Assembly: GCA_937967375.1 (NCBI GenBank)
Contig: CALCJF010000113.1
Coordinates: 1 to 20,789, forward strand
Length of the DNA stretch: 20,789 nt
Source: an uncultured Leucobacter sp.
Lineage (GTDB): Bacteria; Actinomycetota; Actinomycetes; Actinomycetales; Microbacteriaceae
Reading direction: 5' to 3'
Made by a program: the position numbers and the translations under genes. Positions 7,165 to 13,608 of this stretch are shown here, one piece after another (the stretch's first letter is position 1; the number at the start of each line of letters is the position of its first letter). The notes below the pieces were generated by a model. The model ran no database searches and was not told the DNA's origin. It saw only the letters and a program-made list of their open reading frames with translations.

Positions 7165-7758
7165 CTACTTGCCGCCGAGCAGGCCTCCGAGCAGCCCACC
7201 AAGGCCGCCGCCCGACTGCTTCGAGCCGCCGCCGAGCAGGCCGCCCAGCAGATCTCCGAGGTCGCCACCTGCCGCATTCGAGCCCGAGCCCGAGCCGCCG
7301 AGCAGACCGCCGAGGATGTCGCCAATACCGCCCGAGTTGCCTGCCTGCGCGGTCGGCGATCCCCCGCCGAACTGCTTCGCGAGAAACGCCATCACAATGG
7401 GGGCGAGGATCGGCAGCAGTTTCTGAATCAGGTCGCCGAGGCCGCCCTCACCCTGCGAGCCGAGTGCCATTGCCACTTCTTGCTGCTTGTCGCCGAGCAC
7501 GTGCTGCACAATCTTCTGGCCGTCTTCGGTATCGACCGCGTCGAGGCCCTTGAACTTCGCGCCCTCGTGCTTCTTGAGCGCACTGGTGAGCTTCGTTGCG
7601 CCCTCTTCGCTTGAGGCGTTGACAGCCATTCCTCCGAGCAGACCGGGCAGTGCCTGTGTGATTGCCTGCTTCGCGGTCGCCTCATCGACGCCGAGCCGTG
7701 CGGCGATGTCACCGATCGGAATCTCGCCAAGAAGTTCGTTGATGTCAGCAGTTGCCAT
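7165..7758 (-). CDS. DUF937 domain protein with Gly/Leu-rich C-terminal repeats
   Basis: The 197-residue protein matches the DUF937/YidB-like group, whose function is not established. The N-terminal region (1-62) is helical, with LGVDEATAKQAITQALPGLLGGMA typical of the family, followed by AVDTEDGQKIVQHVLGDKQ (74-92) and a hydrophobic segment LIQKLLPILAPIVMAFLA (110-127). The last 60 residues are low complexity and carry three copies of a GGLLGG-type unit (about 144-155, 166-177 and 185-196) spaced by Gly/Ser/Asn. There is no signal peptide. The ATG at 7758 has only a weak GAGAG upstream. It is the first gene of the minus-strand run that leads to murB. The repeats could expand or contract by slippage. 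Confidence 0.83.
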   Translation of the reverse strand: MATADINELLGEIPIGDIAARLGVDEATAKQAITQALPGLLGGMAVNASSEEGATKLTSALKKHEGAKFKGLDAVDTEDGQKIVQHVLGDKQQEVAMALGSQGEGGLGDLIQKLLPILAPIVMAFLAKQFGGGSPTAQAGNSGGIGDILGGLLGGSGSGSNAAGGDLGDLLGGLLGGGSKQSGGGLGGLLGGLLGGK

Positions 7759-7816
7759 GGGACTCTCGTTTCTGTGTCGAACGGGTGCGCTGCTTCGCTA
7801 CGTTGCGCTACTCGCA

Positions 7817-7822
7817 AGCCTA
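7817..7822 (-). promoter_or_regulatory. Candidate -10 TAGGCT for the DUF937 gene
   Basis: TAGGCT on the minus strand lies 58 nt before the DUF937 ATG, giving a predicted leader of about 50 nt. Its expected -35 position (about 7840-7845) falls at the edge of a perfect palindrome. No TTGAC-like -35 is present, so activation by a bound protein or a weak promoter is plausible. Confidence 0.35.
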
Positions 7823-7840
7823 GTGCCAGCGAGCACCCGC

Positions 7841-7861
7841 GCCACAGGTCGCCCCTGTGGC
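7841..7861. promoter_or_regulatory. Perfect 8+8-bp palindrome between DUF937 and the carboxylase gene
   Basis: GCCACAGG-TCGCC-CCTGTGGC is a perfect 8-bp inverted repeat with a 5-nt spacer, 21 bp in all. It sits in the divergent intergenic region, touching the expected -35 of the DUF937 promoter and about 77 nt before the carboxylase start. The size suits a dimeric regulator site. As RNA on the plus strand it would be a hairpin followed by TTTC, but no plus-strand gene lies upstream to terminate. A second, looser repeat (CGGGTGC 7782-7788 with GCACCCG 7833-7839) flanks the promoter. Confidence 0.5.
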
Positions 7862-7924
7862 TTTCAGCAACGAACACGAACAAGCTTTGTTGAACATATC
7901 CAACGTCGACATGCCCCTCTGGAA

Positions 7925-7930
7925 TATGCT
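7925..7930 (+). promoter_or_regulatory. Candidate -10 TATGCT for the acyl-CoA carboxylase gene, leaderless arrangement
   Basis: TATGCT is followed by exactly 7 nt and the ATG at 7938, so the message could begin at the start codon. The only Shine-Dalgarno-like bases (GGAA at 7931-7934) are too close to the ATG to be convincing. No clear -35 is seen 16-18 nt upstream. Confidence 0.45.
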
Positions 7931-7937
7931 GGAACCC

Positions 7938-9710
7938 ATGTCGCGCATCCGTAAAGTGCTCATCGCCAACCGCGGTGAGATCGCCGTCCGCATCATTCGA
8001 GCCGCCGCAGACAGCGGCATTGCCTCTGTCGCCGTCTACGCCGACCAAGATCGCGATGCTCTGCACGCGCGCCTTGCCGACGAGTCGTACGCCCTGAACG
8101 GCACTACGAGCGGCGAGACATATCTCGTCATCGACAAGCTGCTCGCCGTTGCGCGCCGCTCAGGTGCCGACGCCGTGCACCCCGGCTACGGCTTTCTGGC
8201 CGAGAACGCAGACTTCGCGCGCGCGGTGATCGCTGCGGGTCTCATCTGGATCGGCCCGAGCCCCGACGCCATCGAGCGCCTCGGCGACAAGGTCAGCGCG
8301 CGACACGTCGCAGAGAAGGTCGGCGCGCCGCTCGCCGCGGGCACGAGCGATCCGGTCGCGAATGCAGACGAGGTGCTCGCGTTCGCCGATCAGGTCGGCC
8401 TGCCCATCGCCATCAAGGCAGCCTTCGGCGGCGGCGGTCGCGGCCTCAAGGTCGCCTACGAGCGCGATGAGGTCGCCGAGCTCTTCGAATCAGCGACGCG
8501 CGAGGCCGTGGCGGCGTTCGGTCGCGGCGAGTGCTTCGTCGAGAAGTACCTCGAGAAGCCCCGCCACGTCGAGACCCAGTGCCTCGCCGACAGCCACGGC
8601 AACGTCGTGGTCGTGTCGACCCGCGACTGCTCGCTGCAGCGTCGCCACCAGAAGCTCGTCGAAGAGGCCCCGGCACCGTTTCTCAGCGACGAGCAGAACG
8701 CCGAGCTCTACCGCGCGTCGAAGGCCATCCTCAAAGAGGTCGGCTACGTAGGTGCAGGCACCTGCGAGTTCTTGGTCGCCCGCGACGGCACCGTCTCGTT
8801 TCTCGAGGTCAACACGCGCCTGCAGGTCGAGCACCCCGTCAGCGAAGAGGTCACCGGCATCGATCTCGTTCGCGAGCAGTTCCGCATCGCCGAGGGCGGC
8901 GCGATCGAGTACGACGATCCGGTAGCCCACGGCCACTCCTTCGAGTTCCGTTTGAATGGCGAGGATCCCGGCAACGGCTTCCTGCCTGCCCCCGGGCCGG
9001 TCACGCTGTTCAAGGCGGCAAGCGGCCCAGGCGTGCGCGTCGACACCGGCGTTGGCTCTGGCGACGTGGTGTCGGGCTCGTTCGACTCGATGCTTGGCAA
9101 GCTGATCGTCACCGGCGCGACGCGCGAGGAGGCGCTGCAGCGCGCGAGGCGCGCCCTCGACGAGTTCGAGGTGCAGGGCCTGCCAACCGTGCTGCCGTTC
9201 CACCGCAAGATCGTGCGCGATCCCGCGTTCACGGCCGAAGACGGCAACTTCGGTGTCTACACGCTCTGGATCGAGACCGAGTTCAACAACGACATCGAGC
9301 CCTGGGAGGGCGAGGTGGCACCGGTTGCGGGCGATCCTCGCCGCCAAACCGTCGCGGTCGAGGTCGCGGGCCGGCGCATCGAAGTGACCATGCCCGCAAA
9401 CCTGATGCCGCTGTCCGACCAGGACGTGACCCGCGGCCCCGCGCCGAAGCGCGCTCGCGGTGCCTCGGTGACCGGTGCCAGTGGCGATGCGGTGACTGCG
9501 CCGATGCAGGCCACCGTCATCAAGGTAGCCGTCGAAGAGGGGCAGTACGTCGAGGCGGGCGACCAGCTTGTCGTGCTCGAGGCCATGAAGATGGAGCAGT
9601 CGATTCACGCGCCGCACGCGGGCATCGTGACCGGCGTCGACGCACCCATCGGGCAGACGGTGGCATCGGGATACGTGCTGCTCTCGGTCGTGGCACCGAG
9701 CGCCGAATAG
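7938..9710 (+). CDS. Acetyl/propionyl-CoA carboxylase alpha chain (biotin carboxylase + BCCP)
   Basis: Carboxylates its own biotin with ATP and bicarbonate, then hands the carboxyl group to a separate beta chain that makes malonyl- or methylmalonyl-CoA. The biotin carboxylase N-domain starts at IANRGEIAVRII (9-20). The ATP-grasp domain has GGGGRGLK (164-171), EKYLEKPRHVETQ (202-214) and FLEVNTRLQVEHPVSEEVTG (288-307; catalytic Arg294). A biotinyl domain occupies about 515-585 with EAMKM, biotin lysine Lys551. The 590 residues match the single-chain alpha subunits of actinobacteria. The frame extends to an ATG at 7857, but the extra 27 residues are unlike the family and MSRIRKVLIANRG is the usual start. 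No beta subunit is encoded in the window. The downstream flavin oxidoreductase begins 40 nt after the stop. Confidence 0.95.
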   Translation: MSRIRKVLIANRGEIAVRIIRAAADSGIASVAVYADQDRDALHARLADESYALNGTTSGETYLVIDKLLAVARRSGADAVHPGYGFLAENADFARAVIAAGLIWIGPSPDAIERLGDKVSARHVAEKVGAPLAAGTSDPVANADEVLAFADQVGLPIAIKAAFGGGGRGLKVAYERDEVAELFESATREAVAAFGRGECFVEKYLEKPRHVETQCLADSHGNVVVVSTRDCSLQRRHQKLVEEAPAPFLSDEQNAELYRASKAILKEVGYVGAGTCEFLVARDGTVSFLEVNTRLQVEHPVSEEVTGIDLVREQFRIAEGGAIEYDDPVAHGHSFEFRLNGEDPGNGFLPAPGPVTLFKAASGPGVRVDTGVGSGDVVSGSFDSMLGKLIVTGATREEALQRARRALDEFEVQGLPTVLPFHRKIVRDPAFTAEDGNFGVYTLWIETEFNNDIEPWEGEVAPVAGDPRRQTVAVEVAGRRIEVTMPANLMPLSDQDVTRGPAPKRARGASVTGASGDAVTAPMQATVIKVAVEEGQYVEAGDQLVVLEAMKMEQSIHAPHAGIVTGVDAPIGQTVASGYVLLSVVAPSAE

Positions 9711-9750
9711 TTATCGGAATAGCGGCACCGACCCCGACGTTGCACCTGGC

Positions 9751-10734
9751 ATGACCTCCGTGCCGATCTCCCTGCTCGATCTCGCAACCGTCGAATCGAA
9801 CGGGCGTATCGGCGACGCGCTCGCGCACTCGGTCGACCTTGCACAGGCGGCCGAAGCTGGCGGCTATCAACGCGTCTGGTACGCCGAGCACCACAACATG
9901 CCGTCAATCGCGTCGAGCGCCACTGCGGTGCTGATCGCGCATGTGGCCGCGCACACGCAGACCATTCGACTGGGCGCGGGCGGCATCATGCTTCCCAATC
10001 ACTCGCCGCTCGTGATTGCCGAGCAGTTCGGTACCCTCGCCGAGCTACATCCTGGGCGCATCGATCTCGGGCTTGGCCGGGCCCCGGGCAGCGATATGGC
10101 GACGTTTCGGGCGCTGCGCCGCGAACTCTCTGCGAGCGACGCGTTTCCGAGCGACATCATCGAGTTGCAGCAGCTGCTCGGCGACTCGCTGCCCCGCGCG
10201 GCAGTCAACGCGTACCCGGGTCGCGGAACCCGGGTGCCGCTGTATGTGCTGGGCTCGAGCATGTTCGGCGCGAGCCTCGCGGCGCAGCTGGGGTTGCCCT
10301 ACGCGTTCGCCTCGCACTTCGCGCCGCAGCTGCTGACACAGGCTGTTGCGTACTACCGCGCACACTATCGACCGAGCGAGGACCACCCGACGCCCTACGT
10401 GCTTGCGGCGGTCAACGTGGTCGCAGCCTCGAATGATGACACCGCAGAGGCTCTGTTCGCCCGCGCGGAGCTCGACCGCGTGCGGCGCTTTCTGTCGCGC
10501 GGCCGCGAGCACGAGCTCACTGCCGACGAAGCCGTAGCGCTCTACGACACCCCCGCTGGCGAGCAGATTCGGGACATGCTGCGCTACACCGCGATCGGCG
10601 GGCCCGTGCGAGTGCGCGAAGAGCTCGCGGCATTTGCGAAGCACGCCGATGCCGATGAGCTGATCACCGTGCACCCGGCACCGACGCCCGAGGAGCGACT
10701 GGAATCGGTGCGCCTGGCGGCGCCGAACAGCTGA
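9751..10734 (+). CDS. LLM-class flavin-dependent oxidoreductase (luciferase-like)
   Basis: A 327-residue TIM-barrel protein of the bacterial luciferase-like superfamily, in the single-component group that includes YhbW-type proteins; these use FMN or F420, and the substrate of this member is unknown. Typical segments are LAQAAEAGGYQRVWYAEHHN (30-49), the strand IRLGAGGIMLPNHSPLVIAEQF (72-93), GRIDLGLGRAPGSD (102-115) and PLYVLGSS (163-170). The C-terminal IGGPVRVREEL and DELITVHPAPTPEERLES regions are also standard. The ATG at 9751 has no clear ribosome site and lies 40 nt after the carboxylase stop with no terminator between them, so co-transcription is likely. A role in lipid metabolism is not implied by this alone. 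It ends before a convergent terminator-like palindrome. Confidence 0.9.
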   Translation: MTSVPISLLDLATVESNGRIGDALAHSVDLAQAAEAGGYQRVWYAEHHNMPSIASSATAVLIAHVAAHTQTIRLGAGGIMLPNHSPLVIAEQFGTLAELHPGRIDLGLGRAPGSDMATFRALRRELSASDAFPSDIIELQQLLGDSLPRAAVNAYPGRGTRVPLYVLGSSMFGASLAAQLGLPYAFASHFAPQLLTQAVAYYRAHYRPSEDHPTPYVLAAVNVVAASNDDTAEALFARAELDRVRRFLSRGREHELTADEAVALYDTPAGEQIRDMLRYTAIGGPVRVREELAAFAKHADADELITVHPAPTPEERLESVRLAAPNS

Positions 10735-10784
10735 GGCTGCCAAAAAGATCGAGCGCTGCCCACCGAATGAACCCCTTACCCGCG

Positions 10785-10840
10785 AGTGGATAGCAAAACG
10801 ACGGTGGATAACCTATCCACTCGACGGTTTCCTATCCACT
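10785..10840. repeat. Four-copy GTGGATA/TATCCAC array, DnaA-box-like
   Basis: Four 9-mers occur in 56 nt: CTATCCACT on the minus strand (10785-10793), TTATCCACC on the minus strand (10803-10811), and CTATCCACT twice on the plus strand (10813-10821 and 10832-10840). They form two nested inverted pairs, the inner one a 17-bp palindrome GTGGATA-ACC-TATCCAC (10804-10820). Against the DnaA box TTATCCACA the second has one mismatch and the other three have two. The array lies between convergent genes. Confidence 0.75.
10795..10830. terminator. Possible bidirectional terminator between convergent operons
   Basis: The inner palindrome (7-bp stem, 3-nt loop, 10804-10820) extends outward with mismatches into AAAAC on the left and GTTT on the right, so both strands would give a hairpin with U-rich distal bases. 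It lies about 70 nt after the plus-strand oxidoreductase and about 30 nt after the minus-strand ABC operon. The stem is not especially GC-rich. The rest of 10735-10851 has no gene. Confidence 0.5.
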
Positions 10841-10851
10841 GGGCTTCTTAC

Positions 10852-11616
10852 TCAGAGCACCTTTGAGAGAAACTCCTTCGTCCGGGTCTCCCGCGGGTTC
10901 ACGAGCACCTGCTCAGGGCTGCCATGCTCAACCACAACCCCGCCGTCCATGAACGTCACTGTGTCGGCCACCTCGCGGGCGAAGCCCATCTCGTGCGTCA
11001 CCACGATCATGGTCATGCCGCTCTCGGCGAGACCCTTCATCACGTCGAGCACTTCACCCACGAGCTCGGGGTCAAGCGCCGAGGTCGGCTCGTCAAACAG
11101 CATCAGCTTCGGCCGCATTGCGAGCGCTCGTGCGATTGCGACGCGCTGCTGCTGGCCGCCAGAAAGCTCGCTCGGGTAGGCGTTTGCCTTCTCTCCAAGC
11201 CCCACCTGCTCGAGCAGCTCCTTTGCGAACTGTGTTGCTTTCGCCCGCCCCTCACGTTTAACCGTCATCGGCGAGCACACAATGTTCTCGAGAGCAGTCA
11301 TGTGCGGAAACAGGTTGAACCGCTGAAACACCATGCCGATGTCTTGGCGCTGCGCTGCCAGCTCTTGTTCGGTCAGCTCGCGCAGGTGATCGCCCTGATC
11401 GCGATAACCGATCAAATCGCCATCGACGTAGATGCGCCCGCCCTCGATCGTCTCGAGGTGGTTGATACAACGCAAGAACGTCGATTTGCCCGACCCCGAC
11501 GGCCCCAAGAGGCAAGCGACCTCGCCCACTTTCACATCCATCGACACGCCACGAAGCACATGGTTTCGGCCAAAAACCTTATGCACGCGATCGGCTCGCA
11601 CCATCAATTCGCTCAC
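10852..11616 (-). CDS. Polar amino acid-type ABC transporter ATPase
   Basis: Cytosolic ATPase that powers a type I importer, closest to GlnQ/HisP-like proteins of the polar amino acid uptake family. All nucleotide-binding motifs are intact: Walker A GPSGSGKST (38-46), Q-loop Gln98 in MVFQRFNLFPHMT, signature LSGGQQQRVAIARA (151-164), Walker B LMLFDEP (171-177), D-loop SALD (179-182) and switch His208. At 254 residues it is of normal length. The start codon is GTG at 11616, overlapping the permease stop by 4 nt (GTGA). It is the last gene of the operon that begins with the amidohydrolase, and only one ATPase is present, so it probably works as a homodimer. Confidence 0.95.
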   Translation of the reverse strand: MSELMVRADRVHKVFGRNHVLRGVSMDVKVGEVACLLGPSGSGKSTFLRCINHLETIEGGRIYVDGDLIGYRDQGDHLRELTEQELAAQRQDIGMVFQRFNLFPHMTALENIVCSPMTVKREGRAKATQFAKELLEQVGLGEKANAYPSELSGGQQQRVAIARALAMRPKLMLFDEPTSALDPELVGEVLDVMKGLAESGMTMIVVTHEMGFAREVADTVTFMDGGVVVEHGSPEQVLVNPRETRTKEFLSKVL

Positions 11617-12587
11617 CGTCGGTCTCCGTTCTCTCCCGTGTCGGCCCCAAAAGCCGGAACTGTTTTGATGAGTTTGGTTACGCCCTGCGACTTCTCTGCG
11701 CCTCCTGCGGAGCGACTCACGCGCCGCACGTGGCCACGCGAGAAACGACGCTCAAGAAAGTGCTGTCCGACCATCAGAATCGATGTGATCACCAGGTACC
11801 AGACCGAGGCCACGATCAGGAGAGGGATCGGGTTCAGCGTTTCGGACGAGATGTCACGCGACCTGGTGTACAGGTCGAGGCTGAATGGCACCGCGGTCAC
11901 GAGCGACGTAGTCTTCAACATCGAGATGACCTCGTTGCCGGTCGGCGGAATGATCACGCGCATGGCCTGCGGCAGCACGACCTTGCCCATCGTACGGCGC
12001 CAGTTCATGCCGAGTGCGGTTGCGGCCTCGACCTGCCCCGAATCGACCGCCAATAGGCCGGCACGAACGATTTCGGCCATGTAAGCCGCCTCGTTCAGGG
12101 CGAGGCCGATGACGGCGATCCAGAACAGGCTGAGCACGTCTGCGGTGCCGAACGACCACCAGGGCTCCATTCCCGGAACGCCCACGTTGATCGTCTTGTA
12201 GATGACAGTAAAGAGCCCCCAGAACACCAGCTGCACATAGACCGGCGTGCCTCTGAAGATCCAGATAAACACCCACGAGATGTAGCCCAGAATCTTGTTG
12301 GGACTCTGCCGCATCACTGCCAGCAGCACTCCAAGCGTGATCGCGATGATCATGGAATAGACAGTCAACTGAATCGTCACACCCGCGGCTTGCACGATCC
12401 TCGGATCAAAAATATAGGTGCCGAACGCAGCCCAATCGTAAGCCTCGCGACCCGCGCCATCGACAATGATTCCGACAACGGCAAGCAGCAAAATCACCGC
12501 CGCGAGCATTCGCATCGGGTGCCGAACCTTCTTCGCATGGATGCGAACGTCGTCGGGTATGTCGGCAACAACGTTGCGACTGGACAT
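11613..12587 (-). CDS. Polar amino acid-type ABC transporter permease
   Basis: Inner-membrane channel subunit of the importer, BPD_transp_1 fold. After a hydrophilic N-terminus (1-26) there is a first helix at about 27-46, followed by GVTIQLTVYSMIIAITLGVL (69-88), GYISWVFIWIFRGTPVYVQL (101-120, with the family FRGTP motif), a helix at about 150-168 and one at about 255-275. The EAA loop that docks on the ATPase is EIVRAGLLAVDSGQVEAATA followed by LGMNWRRTM (172-200). At 324 residues it is longer than typical GlnP/HisQ permeases because of the N-terminal extra helix and a polar C-terminal tail of about 40 residues. ATG 12587 is chosen over the adjacent TTG at 12590. Only one permease is encoded, so a homodimer is expected. 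Confidence 0.93.
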   Translation of the reverse strand: MSSRNVVADIPDDVRIHAKKVRHPMRMLAAVILLLAVVGIIVDGAGREAYDWAAFGTYIFDPRIVQAAGVTIQLTVYSMIIAITLGVLLAVMRQSPNKILGYISWVFIWIFRGTPVYVQLVFWGLFTVIYKTINVGVPGMEPWWSFGTADVLSLFWIAVIGLALNEAAYMAEIVRAGLLAVDSGQVEAATALGMNWRRTMGKVVLPQAMRVIIPPTGNEVISMLKTTSLVTAVPFSLDLYTRSRDISSETLNPIPLLIVASVWYLVITSILMVGQHFLERRFSRGHVRRVSRSAGGAEKSQGVTKLIKTVPAFGADTGENGDRR

Positions 12588-12630
12588 CAATCACTCACTT
12601 TCAGGTGCGGGCTATCAGAGACGTCGGCGA

Positions 12631-13542
12631 TTACTCGGTAGCGCCGTTAATGGTGATCTGCTGGATGCCACCAACCTCGACGCCCCAATAGTTCAGGATG
12701 CCGTCGTAGGTGCCGTCTTCGAGCAGACTCTCGATCGCACTACGCAACGCCTCGGCAAACTCTCCACGATCCTTCTTCACGGGAGCCCCGGCGAGCACCT
12801 GATCAAAGATGGGCGAGCCGACCAGCTTGCCCTCACTGAGCTTCACTGCGTAGCCCGTCACGGGCGAGTCCGACTGCATCGCGTCGAGACGACCTAGCAG
12901 TAGCGCAGAGGTCTGCTCGTCTTGTGTCTCGTAGCCGAGCACCTCGACCTTCGGCTTACCCGCGGCAGCGCATTGCTCGTCTACCTTCGGGAGGAAGTTG
13001 AGGATAGCGGAACCGCCGTTCTGCGCACCAACCTTGAGCCCGCAGATATCGAGAATCTCCTTGATCGGCTTGTCTGCGGGCGAAGCAAGCTGCTCGCCGG
13101 CTCGGAAGAAGTCGATCATGTCAAGGGTCTCTTGACGCTTCTTCGTGTCGTAGTAGCCTCCAAGACCGAGGTCGTACTTCTCGCCGAGAATGCTAGGAAC
13201 GATGTTGTCGAACTTGGCAACGCGGTAGTCGGTTTCGAGCCCGAGCTTTGCGGCAGCCGCATCCATCAGGTCGATCTCCCAGCCGATGGGGTTGCCCTGT
13301 GCATCCTTAAACTCATTCGGGGCGTAGGTCGGATCGACGCCGATGATCAGCGTGCCGCGCTCCGAGATATCGGCGGGGAGCATTTTGGCGATGGCCTCAT
13401 CTGCAGTGATCTTGCTGAGGTCGACGCCGGTCTGACGCTCGGCGTCGGCGGTCGATGCCGGAGCCTCGGGTGCACAGCCGCTCAGGCCGATGAGCGCGAC
13501 TGAAGCGAGTGCCACGGTTGCGAGGATTCGTTTCTTAGACAT
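12631..13542 (-). CDS. Substrate-binding lipoprotein of the ABC importer (SBP family 3)
   Basis: Extracellular lipid-anchored solute receptor. The ATG at 13542 has AAAGGAG about 7 nt upstream. A lipoprotein signal peptide follows: MSKKR, a hydrophobic stretch and lipobox LSGC with Cys23 as the modified residue. The mature part is a two-lobe family 3 binding protein: LIIGVDPTYAPNEF opens lobe one, then GWEIDLMDAAAAKLGL and FDNIVPSILGEKYDLGLGG; the C-terminal part returns via GILNYWGVEVGGIQQITING. At 303 residues it is slightly longer than average. Family members bind polar amino acids, opines and related small zwitterions; the ligand here cannot be read from sequence. It lies 66 nt after the amidohydrolase gene with no terminator between, and 43 nt before the permease. 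Confidence 0.93.
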   Translation of the reverse strand: MSKKRILATVALASVALIGLSGCAPEAPASTADAERQTGVDLSKITADEAIAKMLPADISERGTLIIGVDPTYAPNEFKDAQGNPIGWEIDLMDAAAAKLGLETDYRVAKFDNIVPSILGEKYDLGLGGYYDTKKRQETLDMIDFFRAGEQLASPADKPIKEILDICGLKVGAQNGGSAILNFLPKVDEQCAAAGKPKVEVLGYETQDEQTSALLLGRLDAMQSDSPVTGYAVKLSEGKLVGSPIFDQVLAGAPVKKDRGEFAEALRSAIESLLEDGTYDGILNYWGVEVGGIQQITINGATE

Positions 13543-13608
13543 GGTTCTCCTTTGAAGTGGGTCGTGTGAGTGAGGGGTCAATTAGGTAGGGGTGGGCCGC
13601 ATGGCGCG

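Noticed and set aside
7168..7335. CRISPR-like or tandem repeat array
   Set aside because: The periodic DNA is coding sequence for the Gly/Leu-rich tail, with unequal spacing and no spacers or cas genes.
8490..9617. A 375-codon minus-strand open frame opposite the carboxylase gene
   Set aside because: It lies wholly within the biotin carboxylase gene, shows no family motif and has shadow-like composition.
10785..10840. Replication origin
   Set aside because: DnaA-box-like sites alone are not enough; there is no nearby dnaA, dnaN or gyrB and no long AT-rich unwinding region.
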